DNA of 64,000 bases from the NCBI GenBank assembly GCA_032251435.1, contig JAVVEH010000005.1, positions 62,001 through 126,000 of the forward strand. The letters are read 5' to 3'. The position numbers and the translations under genes are program-made. Shown piece by piece: positions 43,137-52,704 of this stretch. The stretch is from JAVVEH01 sp032251435. Its GTDB lineage: Bacteria > Verrucomicrobiota > Lentisphaeria > Oligosphaerales > MVZH01. The notes under the pieces were generated by a model. That model searched no databases, was not told the origin of the DNA, and saw only the letters and a list, made by a program, of their open reading frames with translations. The stretch's first letter is position 1. Each line of letters starts with the position of its first letter.

Positions 43137-44722
43137 TTGGCCAGGACGCTGATGCGGTAATAGTCGTAGTCGAGCGATTCCGGCGCGAAGGTCGTCCCCG
43201 CCAGCAGGAATTCGCCAGCGCCCCAGGCCGACGCGGTCTTCCGCTTTTTCTCAAGTTCCGTTCGAACCGCCTTCCACCCCTGGCCTTTGTCAAGCAGGCG
43301 CGAGAGTTCGCTCACCGTCTCGGTCAATGCCGGATCGTTCGCCTGGTTGCGGGCGGCCAGCGGGCCGTTACTGTGGTCATACAGCTCGCGATCCTTGATA
43401 TCGCCGGTCTTGATGTCGATCCATTCCGTGTAGCGCCAGTTGCCGGAGCGGATGGAGTAGCCCATCAGTCCCCGGCTCGGCCATTGGCTGAAGGCGGCGC
43501 TTTTCCAGGGCTGTTCGGGATTGGTCAGCAAGGGCGCCATGCTGGCGCCTTGCAGATGTTCCGGCAAGTCCAGTCCGCAAAGCTCGGCCAGTGTGGGATA
43601 GATGTCCACAAACTCGACCAGGGAAGCGGTTTTCCGGCCCTCCGCCGCCATGCCCGACGCACGGATGATCAACGGCGCGTGCGTGTCGATTTCAAAGGTT
43701 GTATGCTTGCACCACATCCCGTAGTCGCCCAGCTTCCAGCCATGGTCGCCCCAAAGGACGACAATTGTGTTGTCGGCCAGCCCGAGTCGGTCCAGCTCGT
43801 CCAGAACCTTGCCGATCATGGCGTCGGTGTAGGAGACGCAGGCGTAGTAGCCATGAATCAACTGGCGCGCGAGCTCTTCGGGCATCGGCCCCTTTTTCGG
43901 CATGCCGACATACCCGCGCAGTTCCCCCCAGTTGGTCAGCGCTTCGCCAAGCGCGCCCGCGGGCGCCAGCGGGTTGTCCGTCAGCTTGATGTCGTCTTCG
44001 GAGTACACGTCCCAATATTTCTTCGGCGCGTTGAACGGCAGGTGCGGCTTGGCGAAACCGACGGCCATGAAGAAGGGCTTGCCTTTAAGCCGGTTGAGCT
44101 CCTGGATCGCATGTTCCGCGGTCATCCCGTCGGCATACGCATTGTCCGGGACATCCGGCGCCTCGAAGGCGGGGCCCATGCCTTTGCGTTTTTCATTGGG
44201 GTGCGTCTCCGGATATTCCCGGACGATGCGTTTGGATTCTTCATCCAGATATCCCCTGCCTTCCCATTCTCCCTTGGGTTTGAACCATGGACGGCTCCAG
44301 CCATTCTCGTAGTCGCTCTCATGATGGTAGATCTTGCCCATCGCCACGGCTTCGTACCCATTGTTCATAAAATGCTGATTGAGCGAAAGAGCGTCCGGCA
44401 CATGGGTGAACAACGCTCCGTTCTTGTAGATCCGCCCTTTGTCCGGACGATATCCGCTCAGCAGGCTGGCGCGCGACGCCATGCAGATGGCCTGCTGGCA
44501 ATACGCGCGCTCGAACAGCAGACCGCCCCCCGCCAGCCGGTCGATGTTCGGCGACTTGATCTGCTCATGTCCGTAGCAGCCCAGTTGCGGCCGCAGGTCA
44601 TCGACCGCAATGAACAGCACATTCGGGCGCTGCGCTTCCTGGCCCAATGACGGCAGAGCCGCCAACAGCCCGGCAGCGGCCAAACCTGTCGCAAACATCT
44701 TTCCATTGCTTGAATCGGCCAT
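43133..44722 (-). CDS. Arylsulfatase (S1 family), exported
   Basis: A 529-residue sulfatase. The formylglycine signature is C80-M-A-S-R84, with the metal-binding DD near residue 41 (FIAVDDLRPQ), and GDHGWKLGDYGMWCKHTTFE further on. An N-terminal hydrophobic segment (MFATGLAAAGLLAALPSLG) indicates a signal peptide, so it acts in the periplasm or outside. Closest in style to iduronate-2-sulfatase-like (S1_7) enzymes, but subfamily is uncertain. A good Shine-Dalgarno (AAGGAG) precedes the ATG. The maturase that makes formylglycine is not in the window. Coupled to the histidine kinase. Confidence 0.95.
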   Translation of the reverse strand: MADSSNGKMFATGLAAAGLLAALPSLGQEAQRPNVLFIAVDDLRPQLGCYGHEQIKSPNIDRLAGGGLLFERAYCQQAICMASRASLLSGYRPDKGRIYKNGALFTHVPDALSLNQHFMNNGYEAVAMGKIYHHESDYENGWSRPWFKPKGEWEGRGYLDEESKRIVREYPETHPNEKRKGMGPAFEAPDVPDNAYADGMTAEHAIQELNRLKGKPFFMAVGFAKPHLPFNAPKKYWDVYSEDDIKLTDNPLAPAGALGEALTNWGELRGYVGMPKKGPMPEELARQLIHGYYACVSYTDAMIGKVLDELDRLGLADNTIVVLWGDHGWKLGDYGMWCKHTTFEIDTHAPLIIRASGMAAEGRKTASLVEFVDIYPTLAELCGLDLPEHLQGASMAPLLTNPEQPWKSAAFSQWPSRGLMGYSIRSGNWRYTEWIDIKTGDIKDRELYDHSNGPLAARNQANDPALTETVSELSRLLDKGQGWKAVRTELEKKRKTASAWGAGEFLLAGTTFAPESLDYDYYRISVLAK

Positions 44723-44735
44723 CGGATCTCCTTAG

Positions 44736-45330
44736 TCACACTTCTTTGGCGGCGGTTTTCTGGTCAGTCTTCTGCAGGGGCATGCGCGCCATCCTCTCTG
44801 CTGAGTTCCTGTTCGATTTCTTCAAGGGCGGGCAGCACCGACTGCGGCTCCATCCCTGTTCAATGGTCTGCCGCATGTACCAGGCGCGGGCGGGGAGTTC
44901 CTTGACTCTTTCTATGAGCCAGACATTGTGGCCCCAGGGAATCCGAATGGCAAGCTGCTGCGCAGATTGCCGCACGAGCTCTTCCCGAGAAAGTGCCACA
45001 GCTTGTGGCATTTTTATATCCCTTTGTCCGGCAAGAGGTTCTAATTGTGCCACAGCCTGCGGCACAATTTCGCCCAGGTCTGGATACTCGCGTGCGAAGG
45101 CCAGCATGCGCTTGATATTCCGTTCCGAGAACCCCTTCACCTCGGGGCAGTTCGTTACGGATGTCCTGAGACAATCGCGGGATCACGGGATAGTCATCGC
45201 ACGCCCAGACGCTTGCCTGCCACTCGGCGGCCTTGGTTTTCAGAAGATCGTGAGGGGCTTCCACCCGGATTCCTTTCGCTCGTGATTCGGTGCCGCGCCG
45301 GTTTATCGAGGCGGTGCGCACGATCCGCAT
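44736..45330 (-). pseudogene. Decayed DUF1016 (YhcG-type) nuclease gene
   Basis: Two frames carry adjacent parts of the DUF1016_N domain: PVIPRLSQDIRNELP in the frame starting at 45330, then KGFSERNIKRMLAFAREYPDL and IPWGHNVWLIERVKELPARAWYMRQTIEQGWSRS in the frame of 45140. The junction is at a run of four C bases on the minus strand (plus-strand 45144-45147); removing one C would join the frames as NELPEVKGFSER. The start and the PDDEXK-bearing C-terminal half are absent, so it is dead apart from any error in the sequence. It lies between the sulfatase and the esterase genes. Confidence 0.75.
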
Positions 45331-45468
45331 CGGTTGCTTGTGTCAGGAAAAGTAGCCTGTTCCCCTGCGAATTCAACCGTCCCCCGGGGGTTTCCGAGGG
45401 CGAAGGTGAGGAACCCTGGCGCACAGGCATCCTTGGCATCGGCTTCCGCCGCCTTGGCGTCGCCAAGC

Positions 45469-46353
45469 TCACTCCGCTTCATGCGGCCCCGGCAGCCGCG
45501 CAAGGTCCGGTTCCCCCCGCAAATAGCCGAGCGAGGCGAGGAAACGATCCATTTCCGCCACGGTCTTGGTGTAGAATTCCTGGTTCTTATAGTTGAAGAA
45601 GCCATGCGGCTGCCCCTCGTAAAGACGCAGGTCGCAGCGTCGTCCATTCTTTTCCATCAGGCGTTTGTATTCCTTGGCCGTTTCCACGGGGACGTGTTTG
45701 TCCCTCGTTCCCAAAAAGACAATCGTCGGCGGCGTGGTTGGGCCGATGTTGCGCATGGGGGAGATGTCTGTCCAGTATTCCTTGACCCGGTCATGGCCAT
45801 ATCCGCCGGGGCCGTTGTCGAAGACCGGATTGAACAAGACCAGGGCGGCAGGAGCCGAACTGATGGTTCGATCTTCGCCCTCTTCTTCGAAAGCCGTGGC
45901 AGTGCCCGTGGACGCCGCCACATGGCCGCCGGCCGAGCCGCCCCCCGCGGCGAGTTTTTCCGGATCAATCCCGAGTTCCGCCGCATGTCGGCGAATCCAG
46001 CGCACGGCGGATTTTCCGTCCTTCACGCACTCCCGCGGGGTCGTGCCATGCTGAGACTTTGTCCGGTATTCGGCGGAGATCGCCACCATGCCGCGGGAGG
46101 CGAGATACTCGCAATGCGGAAAAAACTGGGTCGGCGACCCGCCGACCCAGCCGCCGCCGAAGAAAAAGACGATGGCCGGGCGCCTGTCCGACGCCTTGTG
46201 CCCCGCAGAGTTGAAGATATGCAGCTTGAGCTGTGTCTCGCCGACCGTCTTATAGACCACCGCCGCGGACGGAGTGAACCCGCCCACATCCAGCGCGCCG
46301 ACTTGGGTTGATAAAGATAGTACCGCCGCCATAAGCATCTCCAATCTAATCAT
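45469..46353 (-). CDS. Exported alpha/beta hydrolase, acetyl esterase (BD-FAE-like)
   Basis: A 294-residue esterase. An N-terminal signal peptide (MIRLEMLMAAVLSLSTQVGA) precedes the catalytic domain. FFFGGGWVGGSP is the oxyanion HGGG-like loop (here FGGG, lacking the His of the common motif), GGGSAGGHVA holds the nucleophilic serine, and GQPHGFFN the histidine. Such enzymes remove acetyl or feruloyl groups from polysaccharides. It lies in the glycan locus between the sialate O-acetylesterase and the sulfatase, on the same strand. Confidence 0.9.
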   Translation of the reverse strand: MIRLEMLMAAVLSLSTQVGALDVGGFTPSAAVVYKTVGETQLKLHIFNSAGHKASDRRPAIVFFFGGGWVGGSPTQFFPHCEYLASRGMVAISAEYRTKSQHGTTPRECVKDGKSAVRWIRRHAAELGIDPEKLAAGGGSAGGHVAASTGTATAFEEEGEDRTISSAPAALVLFNPVFDNGPGGYGHDRVKEYWTDISPMRNIGPTTPPTIVFLGTRDKHVPVETAKEYKRLMEKNGRRCDLRLYEGQPHGFFNYKNQEFYTKTVAEMDRFLASLGYLRGEPDLARLPGPHEAE

Positions 46354-46419
46354 CTGTCCTATTCCTTTGATCGTCGGGCTGTCATCGGGTCATGTTTCTA
46401 TCGCGACCACAGAAACCGG

Positions 46420-48282
46420 TTATGGTTGGATGTTCGCCTTGATCAGTTTATCCGCCTCGAACAAGCGGCGTTCCAGATCCGCCGCGCGCAGGGCTTTCAA
46501 AAGCTTGTTACGCTCCTCACGGCTAAGCGCGGGAGCGGCTGTCGGGGCGTCACCGGTATAGTTTTTGTACATGTCAGCCAGTGTCCAATGGTCATTCCTT
46601 TGCGTCGCCAACGGGATCCCGTTCGCTTTCACATTGGCGAGCGGGTTGCGGCCCCAGGCGTAGCGGAAATAAACCGGTTCCGGAACCAACGGACTGGAAA
46701 GAACAATGACGCCGCGATCCCGCTTTGGCCGACCGCGGTCATCCTTTCCTGTCACCAGGTAGTCGGCCGCGGCCGGTTGGAACCGGCCATCCTCACCGGC
46801 AATGGCGAACCCGAGAATCGGCCCGTCATTGTGCGGTCCGACATGTGTGGTCATCTTCAGGGTGATCACGCCATTTCCGGCGGTCACCTCCTTGATGGCG
46901 GGCGGTTCCCATTGCAAACGCGTGCCGTATTGTGTGGCCAGCGCCCAGCGTGCGGCCCGTTCACCAACGGGCACTTTGATTTGTGGATGAAACCAGGAGC
47001 GGCGCTGATCAAAACTGCTGGCAAAACCGATATTTTTGTCACCGGCTTTCATCATGTCGAGGAACGTCTTGTATTGGACCTCGCGGATGTGGATGCCCTC
47101 ATCGCACATGGCGGACACATAGTTGTCCATGTCCTGTGGCTCTCCAGCCGTGCACAGTGAAATGATACCGAACGGCATGTCCGGATCGCCGAAGGCGCCC
47201 CGCCACGCCTCGATCATTTTCGGAAAAACCTGGTAATACATCGCGTGCCCGTTAGGTTGCATCGCATTGTTGAAGCCTTGGTGCCAGATAACGCCTTTGA
47301 CCGACAGTCCGGTCAAGGGCGCCAGCATGCTGGCGTAACAATTGCCGGGGCGATTCATGTTAATCGCCGGACTGGGGCCTGGTTCCGTCGGTGGTGTGCG
47401 GCCTGAGACATCTTCGCCTTGTGACCGAAGCCTTTCCGTGCGCTCGTTATAGTTCCGGACGCGTTCCGCGAGGGATGCCTCCGGCGAATACTCGGCGACT
47501 TTTCTGTCCCATTCCGCCAGCATGGTTTTGACCTCGGGCGTGTCCATCGCCCGCAATACCGAGTCGGGTGTCCAGGTCTCCAGCGCGGTGCCGCCCCGGG
47601 ACACATCGATCACACCGATGGGAATCTGAGCCGCCAGATGGACGCGGCGGGCGAAGATGTAGCCGATGGCCGTCATCAGACGCACATTGTCGGGCGTGCA
47701 CACATCCCAGTATCCCTGCCGGAAATGCCTGTTGAACCAACTGTTCCATTGATACAACCGGGGAAACGCTTTTTTGTCGTCGGGCCCATCGAGTTGAGGA
47801 ACAGTCAACAGCCGGATCTTTGGGAAATTGGCCGACGCGATTTCCAGATCACCGTCGACAACCTTGGCAATTTCAAATTCCATGTTGCTTTGGCCGCCTG
47901 TCACCCAGACATCTCCGATCAGGATATTATCCAATGACACTGTGTCGGTCTTTCCCTTGACAATCATGCGTTGCGGTTCGGCGTTGGCTGTCATCGGAGG
48001 CAACGTGACCTTCCAAGAACGGTCATCCGCGGTGATTGTCTCACCGCGCTGTCCGCCGAAGGCCACAGCCACCTCTTCACCCGGCGCGGCCCATCCCCAG
48101 ACAGCGATCGGCTTGCCGCGTTGAATGACCATGTTGGACTGGAACACGTTGCTGACACACAGTCCGTCACGAATGGCGGGAGTGTCAATACGATCCTCGC
48201 CCCGCTCCAGTTTTTCTTGAGCGCCAACCGACACCATAGTCAGCAGCAAAGCGGTCGCGGTGATCTTCACTATCTTTTTCAT
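46420..48282 (-). CDS. Sialate O-acetylesterase (SASA domain), exported
   Basis: About 620 residues. Signal peptide MKKIVKITATALLLTMVSVGAQ. N-terminal beta domain (about 45-125), then the SASA (DUF303/SGNH) domain with GGQSNMEFEI (catalytic Ser), GGTALETW and KGVIWHQGFNNAM; C-terminal beta domain. Removes O-acetyl groups from sialic acid or other sugars, in the periplasm or outside. Start chosen at 48282 as it begins the signal peptide directly; the frame opens five codons earlier. The 251 bases upstream hold no recognisable feature. Confidence 0.92.
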   Translation of the reverse strand: MKKIVKITATALLLTMVSVGAQEKLERGEDRIDTPAIRDGLCVSNVFQSNMVIQRGKPIAVWGWAAPGEEVAVAFGGQRGETITADDRSWKVTLPPMTANAEPQRMIVKGKTDTVSLDNILIGDVWVTGGQSNMEFEIAKVVDGDLEIASANFPKIRLLTVPQLDGPDDKKAFPRLYQWNSWFNRHFRQGYWDVCTPDNVRLMTAIGYIFARRVHLAAQIPIGVIDVSRGGTALETWTPDSVLRAMDTPEVKTMLAEWDRKVAEYSPEASLAERVRNYNERTERLRSQGEDVSGRTPPTEPGPSPAINMNRPGNCYASMLAPLTGLSVKGVIWHQGFNNAMQPNGHAMYYQVFPKMIEAWRGAFGDPDMPFGIISLCTAGEPQDMDNYVSAMCDEGIHIREVQYKTFLDMMKAGDKNIGFASSFDQRRSWFHPQIKVPVGERAARWALATQYGTRLQWEPPAIKEVTAGNGVITLKMTTHVGPHNDGPILGFAIAGEDGRFQPAAADYLVTGKDDRGRPKRDRGVIVLSSPLVPEPVYFRYAWGRNPLANVKANGIPLATQRNDHWTLADMYKNYTGDAPTAAPALSREERNKLLKALRAADLERRLFEADKLIKANIQP

Positions 48283-48548
48283 GCGTGTGTGTCCCATTGG
48301 TTACGTCAGCTTGCTTGTCAGCGGTCTTCACATCTTTGACCATGTCCGGCATCGCCTCCTTATTCCGGAAACAACGGTAAAATAAGTTCGGATAGCCTGG
48401 TTGCCGAAGCCGTATCGGCCTGCCGCCGACTGATCTTCAGTACCATAGTGGCCGAACCGCCTTCCTTCAACACCAGGACAGCTCGGCGGATGGTCGATAT
48501 GCGCAACCTTGGGGACGGTGTCTCGATCCTACCCCCGCGGACATCTTG

Positions 48549-50981
48549 TCAAAGCCTCATCAAAACATCTTCCCACTGGCTGGTTTGGGCTGTCGCCATG
48601 GCCCGCCGACAGAAGTCCTGATAGGTTTCCTCGTTGGTGACCATGCCGATCATAGCTTCAGCCAGGCAACCCGGATCCGTCGCGTCAACGATAAGCCCTG
48701 AATCATTTACCCGGACAATTTCCTGGGGGCCGCCCTGGTCCGAGACGATCGCCGGCAATCCGGACGCGTGCGCTTCCAAAACCACATTGCCGAAGGTGTC
48801 GGTCAGACTGGGAAACACCAGCGCGTCGGCGCTGGCATAGGCCCGGGAAAGTTCCTCACCATGCAGATACCCGGTGAACACAACAGTTTCATCCTTGTAT
48901 TCTTTGGCGAGAGCGTGAAAACAGGGGCCGTCCCCGACCACCGCCAGGTCAGCTTTGACACCCCGTTCCTTCAGAATTCGTTGCGCCTTCAAAAGGCTGA
49001 CCACATTTTTTTCTTCGGACAGCCGCCCGACATAGATGAATTTAAACGCGCCGTTCAGGCTGTGTTTTTCCCAGAATCCAGACTGCCGGTAGGCCGGAGA
49101 AAACCGCTTCAGATCCACGCCTCTGGGAAGCACTCGCAGCTTGTCGGCGCTGAAACCCATGGCTTCCAGTTCATGGACATACGCCCGCGTGGGGGCGTAA
49201 ATGACCTCCATCCGACCGTAAAACCATTTCATCAACCGTTTCGCCAGTTCGGCCATGGTGTCATCATCCGTCCAGTTTTGGATATAGCGCGGAAAATCCG
49301 TGTGGTATATACCCCGGGCCGGAATGCCCAGCAATTTGGCCGCCGTGACACCGATCAGACCGACAGGTCCGGGAGTCGAGATGAGCAGTTCATCAATGTC
49401 GGCTTCTTCAAGCCAGGCCAGAATCTCCATAAACGGGGGAAATGCCACTTTCTGACCGGGATAATCAGGCAGATCATACATGCCGACCGGCTTGAAATTT
49501 TTGATGGGAAAGCTGGCCACCGGATCCGCTTCCAGGCAGGTGACGACGGTGAGTCCAACCCCCTGTTCCTCGGCCAGCGCCGCCAGTGTGCGGATGGTTT
49601 TGGCCACCCCGTTCACATCATCGAAGGTATCCGTCAGCCACGCCCGGCGTTTGACCGGCCGGTTAATCTTTTCACCGCAGCCAAAATGGTCGGCCACGGC
49701 GCGCAGGAAAAAGTCATCTTTGTGCTGGGTCCCGAATGCCGTCAGGTAGGGAGTCAGCCCAATCCCGATGGGAACAAGTGACGCCGCGGACTGCAAGGCC
49801 CCCACCAGAGATCCTTTCCCGAGCTGGGCGGAACAGCGGACCATGAACGCGTATCCAAGGTGATGCCCCAGACTGGCGGCGGTTGTGAAACGGGACCGAT
49901 AGCCCCCCGGCTCCCGCCGTCCGTTGTCGGAGAACAGCCCTTCGGTGGCCAGTTTGGAGAATTCAGTCAAAAGCTCCCGTTCAAACTCGGGCAACTGTTT
50001 TAATTTGCGTTTTTTGACCATCGGCCCCACAAGTTTACGGGCGACGGCCTTCAATCGGCCTTCACCGGTCGGCTGGGATTCCTGCCCGGCGATTTTTTTG
50101 AGCAGGCCCCCCAACATGCTCTCCCCTTCCAGATTTTTCAGACGGCTGCTGTAGTAGTCGCAACCGATCGCCAGCAGGCTGTCCGCGAGTTTCAGGCTGT
50201 TGCCGGCGTTCCCTCCCGGCTGGTGATTACCGTTTTTCACGTGTTCAAGAAACCCATAAACCGTGGGGGCTTTCGGGGTCTGTGTGAAAGCGCTCGCGAC
50301 ATACAGGCCGCAATGGTCGTCGCTGCCGCCGGTCAGATGTTTGACCCAGGGCGATTCCCCCGCCGGTTCCAAATTGTGGCGGTTGGCGAGAATCTCGACA
50401 CACTCCCTGTCAAGGCTGCCGAACACGGCCCGGGTGACCTGTGAGGCCAAGGCGTCACGGGTGCCATTGATCCCTTCAAAGTGATTGAACATCACCAGCA
50501 GTTTTTCAACATGCTCGATCGACAACTTGTCGTTCACCCGGAACAGGGGATGGGTGATGATGTGGGCGATGCCTTCCTTCAGAAGATAGTCACGCAGCTC
50601 GTAAATGTTGGACCGAATGTCCTGTAGATCATCGAATTGACGGCTACTGATCCCGCAGACCAGACAATGGATTTTGCATCGGTCTTCCGGAAAATAGGTG
50701 GTCAGTTCGGTGGAGAGAAAGGTGCCGGGAAGATCGGAAATTTCCAGCGCGCCCTGGATGCAGTTATGATCGGAAATCGTGACATAGTCCATGCCGGCGG
50801 CCTTGCAGGCGTCATAGATGGCCCGGGGCTCGACGAAACTTTCGGGTGCCCCGATCCGGCGCAGAAACCACTCGCTGGGCCGGTTGGAATACTTGCTGTG
50901 AACATGCAAATCCGCCCGGGATGTCAAGACGCGGGCGTTCTTTTCGCTCATCTTTTGATTCTCAAAAGGCGTCATAATCAT
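48549..50981 (-). CDS. PHP-domain phosphoesterase fused to family 4 glycosyltransferase
   Basis: About 810 residues. The N-terminal quarter is a PHP metal-dependent phosphoesterase domain (DLHVHSKYSNRPSEW, TISDHNCIQGA, HIITHPLF, and GGSDDHCGLYVASAF). The middle is helical and unassigned (about 300-430). The C-terminal half is a GT4/GT-B glycosyltransferase: GVAKTIRTLAALAEEQG, GIYHTDFPRYI, FIYVGRLSEEKNV, GDGPCFHALAKEY and EAHASGLPAIVSDQGG. The fusion suggests removal of a phosphate linked to the glycosyl transfer (inference). Start chosen at 50981 (MIMTPFENQK), with AGGAA upstream; alternatives are 50951 and 51065. Confidence 0.85.
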   Translation of the reverse strand: MIMTPFENQKMSEKNARVLTSRADLHVHSKYSNRPSEWFLRRIGAPESFVEPRAIYDACKAAGMDYVTISDHNCIQGALEISDLPGTFLSTELTTYFPEDRCKIHCLVCGISSRQFDDLQDIRSNIYELRDYLLKEGIAHIITHPLFRVNDKLSIEHVEKLLVMFNHFEGINGTRDALASQVTRAVFGSLDRECVEILANRHNLEPAGESPWVKHLTGGSDDHCGLYVASAFTQTPKAPTVYGFLEHVKNGNHQPGGNAGNSLKLADSLLAIGCDYYSSRLKNLEGESMLGGLLKKIAGQESQPTGEGRLKAVARKLVGPMVKKRKLKQLPEFERELLTEFSKLATEGLFSDNGRREPGGYRSRFTTAASLGHHLGYAFMVRCSAQLGKGSLVGALQSAASLVPIGIGLTPYLTAFGTQHKDDFFLRAVADHFGCGEKINRPVKRRAWLTDTFDDVNGVAKTIRTLAALAEEQGVGLTVVTCLEADPVASFPIKNFKPVGMYDLPDYPGQKVAFPPFMEILAWLEEADIDELLISTPGPVGLIGVTAAKLLGIPARGIYHTDFPRYIQNWTDDDTMAELAKRLMKWFYGRMEVIYAPTRAYVHELEAMGFSADKLRVLPRGVDLKRFSPAYRQSGFWEKHSLNGAFKFIYVGRLSEEKNVVSLLKAQRILKERGVKADLAVVGDGPCFHALAKEYKDETVVFTGYLHGEELSRAYASADALVFPSLTDTFGNVVLEAHASGLPAIVSDQGGPQEIVRVNDSGLIVDATDPGCLAEAMIGMVTNEETYQDFCRRAMATAQTSQWEDVLMRL

Positions 50982-51412
50982 GTGACTGGGTTCCTGTTCT
51001 GGAGCCAGACAGTTCACCCGACACCCGTCCGGTGATTCCTGTAACTGCCAAAGCACCGAAAACATGAATACTATGCTCCGCCGGTGTCAAATTATGATGA
51101 GGGAAAAATGAGAAATCAGTTAAAAAATGGCCGCGCATTCAGCGCAATGAACCAAGAAGCTGAAACCGTGGCGCTACGTCTTCACAAATCAAAAACTTAA
51201 CAAATACGTCACGTTTTTTGGATGAAGACGGCGTTACTGGTTTGACGCTACGCTGCTGATCTCCGCCTGACGCGGAGTCAGCATCCGCTTTTGGCGGTCT
51301 TGTTGCTGATATCTGGTTGCGGGGTGGCGTTGCCTTTTACGTGCGGCATTTGCCGCAAAACATATTGAACCGGCGGAACTCCTGTCGCCCTTTCAGGACA
51401 CCTTCTCGCTGG
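50982..51412. other. Non-coding region before the PHP-GT gene
   Basis: About 430 bases upstream of the PHP-GT4 gene and downstream of the unknown basic protein gene. No promoter, RNA or gene could be assigned. An inverted repeat around CCGCCTGACGCGG (about 51266) is short. A plus-strand open frame (51317-51673) overlaps the 51413-52072 gene on the other strand and looks like its shadow. Confidence 0.45.
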
Positions 51413-52072
51413 TCATCGGAACAAAACGTCCGCGCCCATGGCCTGTTCGCGGAGGGATTTGGGCATCAGCCGCCGGATTGCGAAGGCGATGACGGGATAG
51501 GCGAGCGGCAGGAGCCGGAGCGCCAGCACGTGGTCGATAAGCCGATACCCCCGGCGCTCCCGGAACAACAGCAGATGGAGCAGTCGGAAATGGTGTTTTT
51601 TCAGGCGGGTACGCTTGAAATCCAGACGAACCCGGTAGCGCTGTTTGTATTTGGTGGCGTAGGCTTCTTTTAGTCGCTCCAGCTCGCGGGCGCGATCGGG
51701 CGTAAAGGGCTCGAAAAAGTACTTTCGGGCGGCTAAAAGAATCGTGAAGGTGTCAAGCTCCAATTCAAGGCCCTGATCGGGAATACCATGAATCCGGGCC
51801 AGTTCGATCATGTGTCTGACGGCGTTCACCCCGTGTTCCGCCTCCCGCAGGCTAGTCTCCCAGTCCTGGACAAATAACCGCGCATAGCGCCGGATCGCGT
51901 GGGAAACGAGGATCCGGTCCCAGACGGTGCAGAAAACGGGGGGCATCCGCAGACGGCGGAAAAAGATCTTGCGACGGGCGAACTCCCGCAGATACAGGGT
52001 GTTGAGAATGGCCTGTAAAACGGGACCGCCGCGGATCGGGTCATCTCTCCGGCGCGCGGGCCTCGTCAACAA
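51413..52072 (-). CDS. Unassigned basic, helix-rich protein
   Basis: A 219-residue protein rich in Arg and Leu with no family that I recognise. Segments RMPPVFCTVWDRILVSHAIRR and KYFFEPFTPDRARELERLKEA look helical, and KYKQRYRVRLDFKRTRLKK is strongly basic; a hydrophobic stretch near the end (LRLLPLAYPVIAFAIRRL) may touch the membrane. It has no visible catalytic motif. Its start overlaps the 3' end of tpx by 7 bases, so they may be coupled. The frame shows coding-like third-position GC and I think that it is real. Confidence 0.55.
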   Translation of the reverse strand: MLTRPARRRDDPIRGGPVLQAILNTLYLREFARRKIFFRRLRMPPVFCTVWDRILVSHAIRRYARLFVQDWETSLREAEHGVNAVRHMIELARIHGIPDQGLELELDTFTILLAARKYFFEPFTPDRARELERLKEAYATKYKQRYRVRLDFKRTRLKKHHFRLLHLLLFRERRGYRLIDHVLALRLLPLAYPVIAFAIRRLMPKSLREQAMGADVLFR

Positions 52073-52575
52073 GCTTTCACGGCGGTTAAGACAGCGGCGT
52101 AATCAGGCTCTTCCGCCACCTCCGGCACGATGCGCTCAAAGACAATTTTCCCGGCCGGGGAGATGACAAACGCGGCGCGGGCCAACAACCGGGCCTCCTT
52201 GATCAACACGCCGTAAGCCAGACCGGCGGCGGTTTCAGCATGATCAGACACGGTGAGGACATGGTCAGCGCCGGTGGCGCCGCACCAGCGGGCCTGGGCG
52301 AATGGCAGATCCACACTGACCACCACAACCTCAACGTCAGACAACTGACCCGCCTCTTGGTTGAACCGACGGATCTCGGTGTCACAGACGGGGGTGTCCA
52401 AGGATGGAACGGTCAATAAAATAACCGTCTTTCCCTTCAGTGAGCATAGAGAAAACGGACTTAAATCATTCTTCAGCGCGGTGAAATCCGGCGCGTCATC
52501 GCCCGCCTTAACGGCATTTCCCGCCAAGGTCACCGCATTTCCAAGCAACGTCACAATACCTGTTCGTTCTGTCAT
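52066..52575 (-). CDS. tpx: Thiol peroxidase
   Basis: Reduces hydroperoxides using thioredoxin, in the atypical 2-Cys Prx family. The peroxidatic cysteine is in TPVCDTE, the resolving cysteine in ARWCGATG, and the opening MTERTGIVTLLGNAVTL is typical. I place the start at 52575, 7 bases after AGGAG; the frame extends 18 codons upstream. An aerotolerance role fits an otherwise anaerobic-looking gene set. Overlaps the unknown basic protein by 7 bases. Confidence 0.96.
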   Translation of the reverse strand: MTERTGIVTLLGNAVTLAGNAVKAGDDAPDFTALKNDLSPFSLCSLKGKTVILLTVPSLDTPVCDTEIRRFNQEAGQLSDVEVVVVSVDLPFAQARWCGATGADHVLTVSDHAETAAGLAYGVLIKEARLLARAAFVISPAGKIVFERIVPEVAEEPDYAAVLTAVKAC

Positions 52576-52704
52576 CATCACACTCCTGTTACTGTATATG
52601 GGAAAAAACCCTTGATTGGTGCGGATCAAAAAATGGTCTTCGCGTTCAACACGTGAAGCCGAACATGTTTACCGTCTGACACGACAGCGGGGGTAAAGTT
52701 TCGC

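Noticed and set aside
43112..44650. 512-residue plus-strand open frame antisense to the sulfatase
   Set aside because: Shadow of a gene with intact catalytic motifs; no domain is recognisable.
45303..45647. 114-residue minus-strand frame over the esterase 3' end
   Set aside because: Overlaps the esterase in another frame, with no conserved text.
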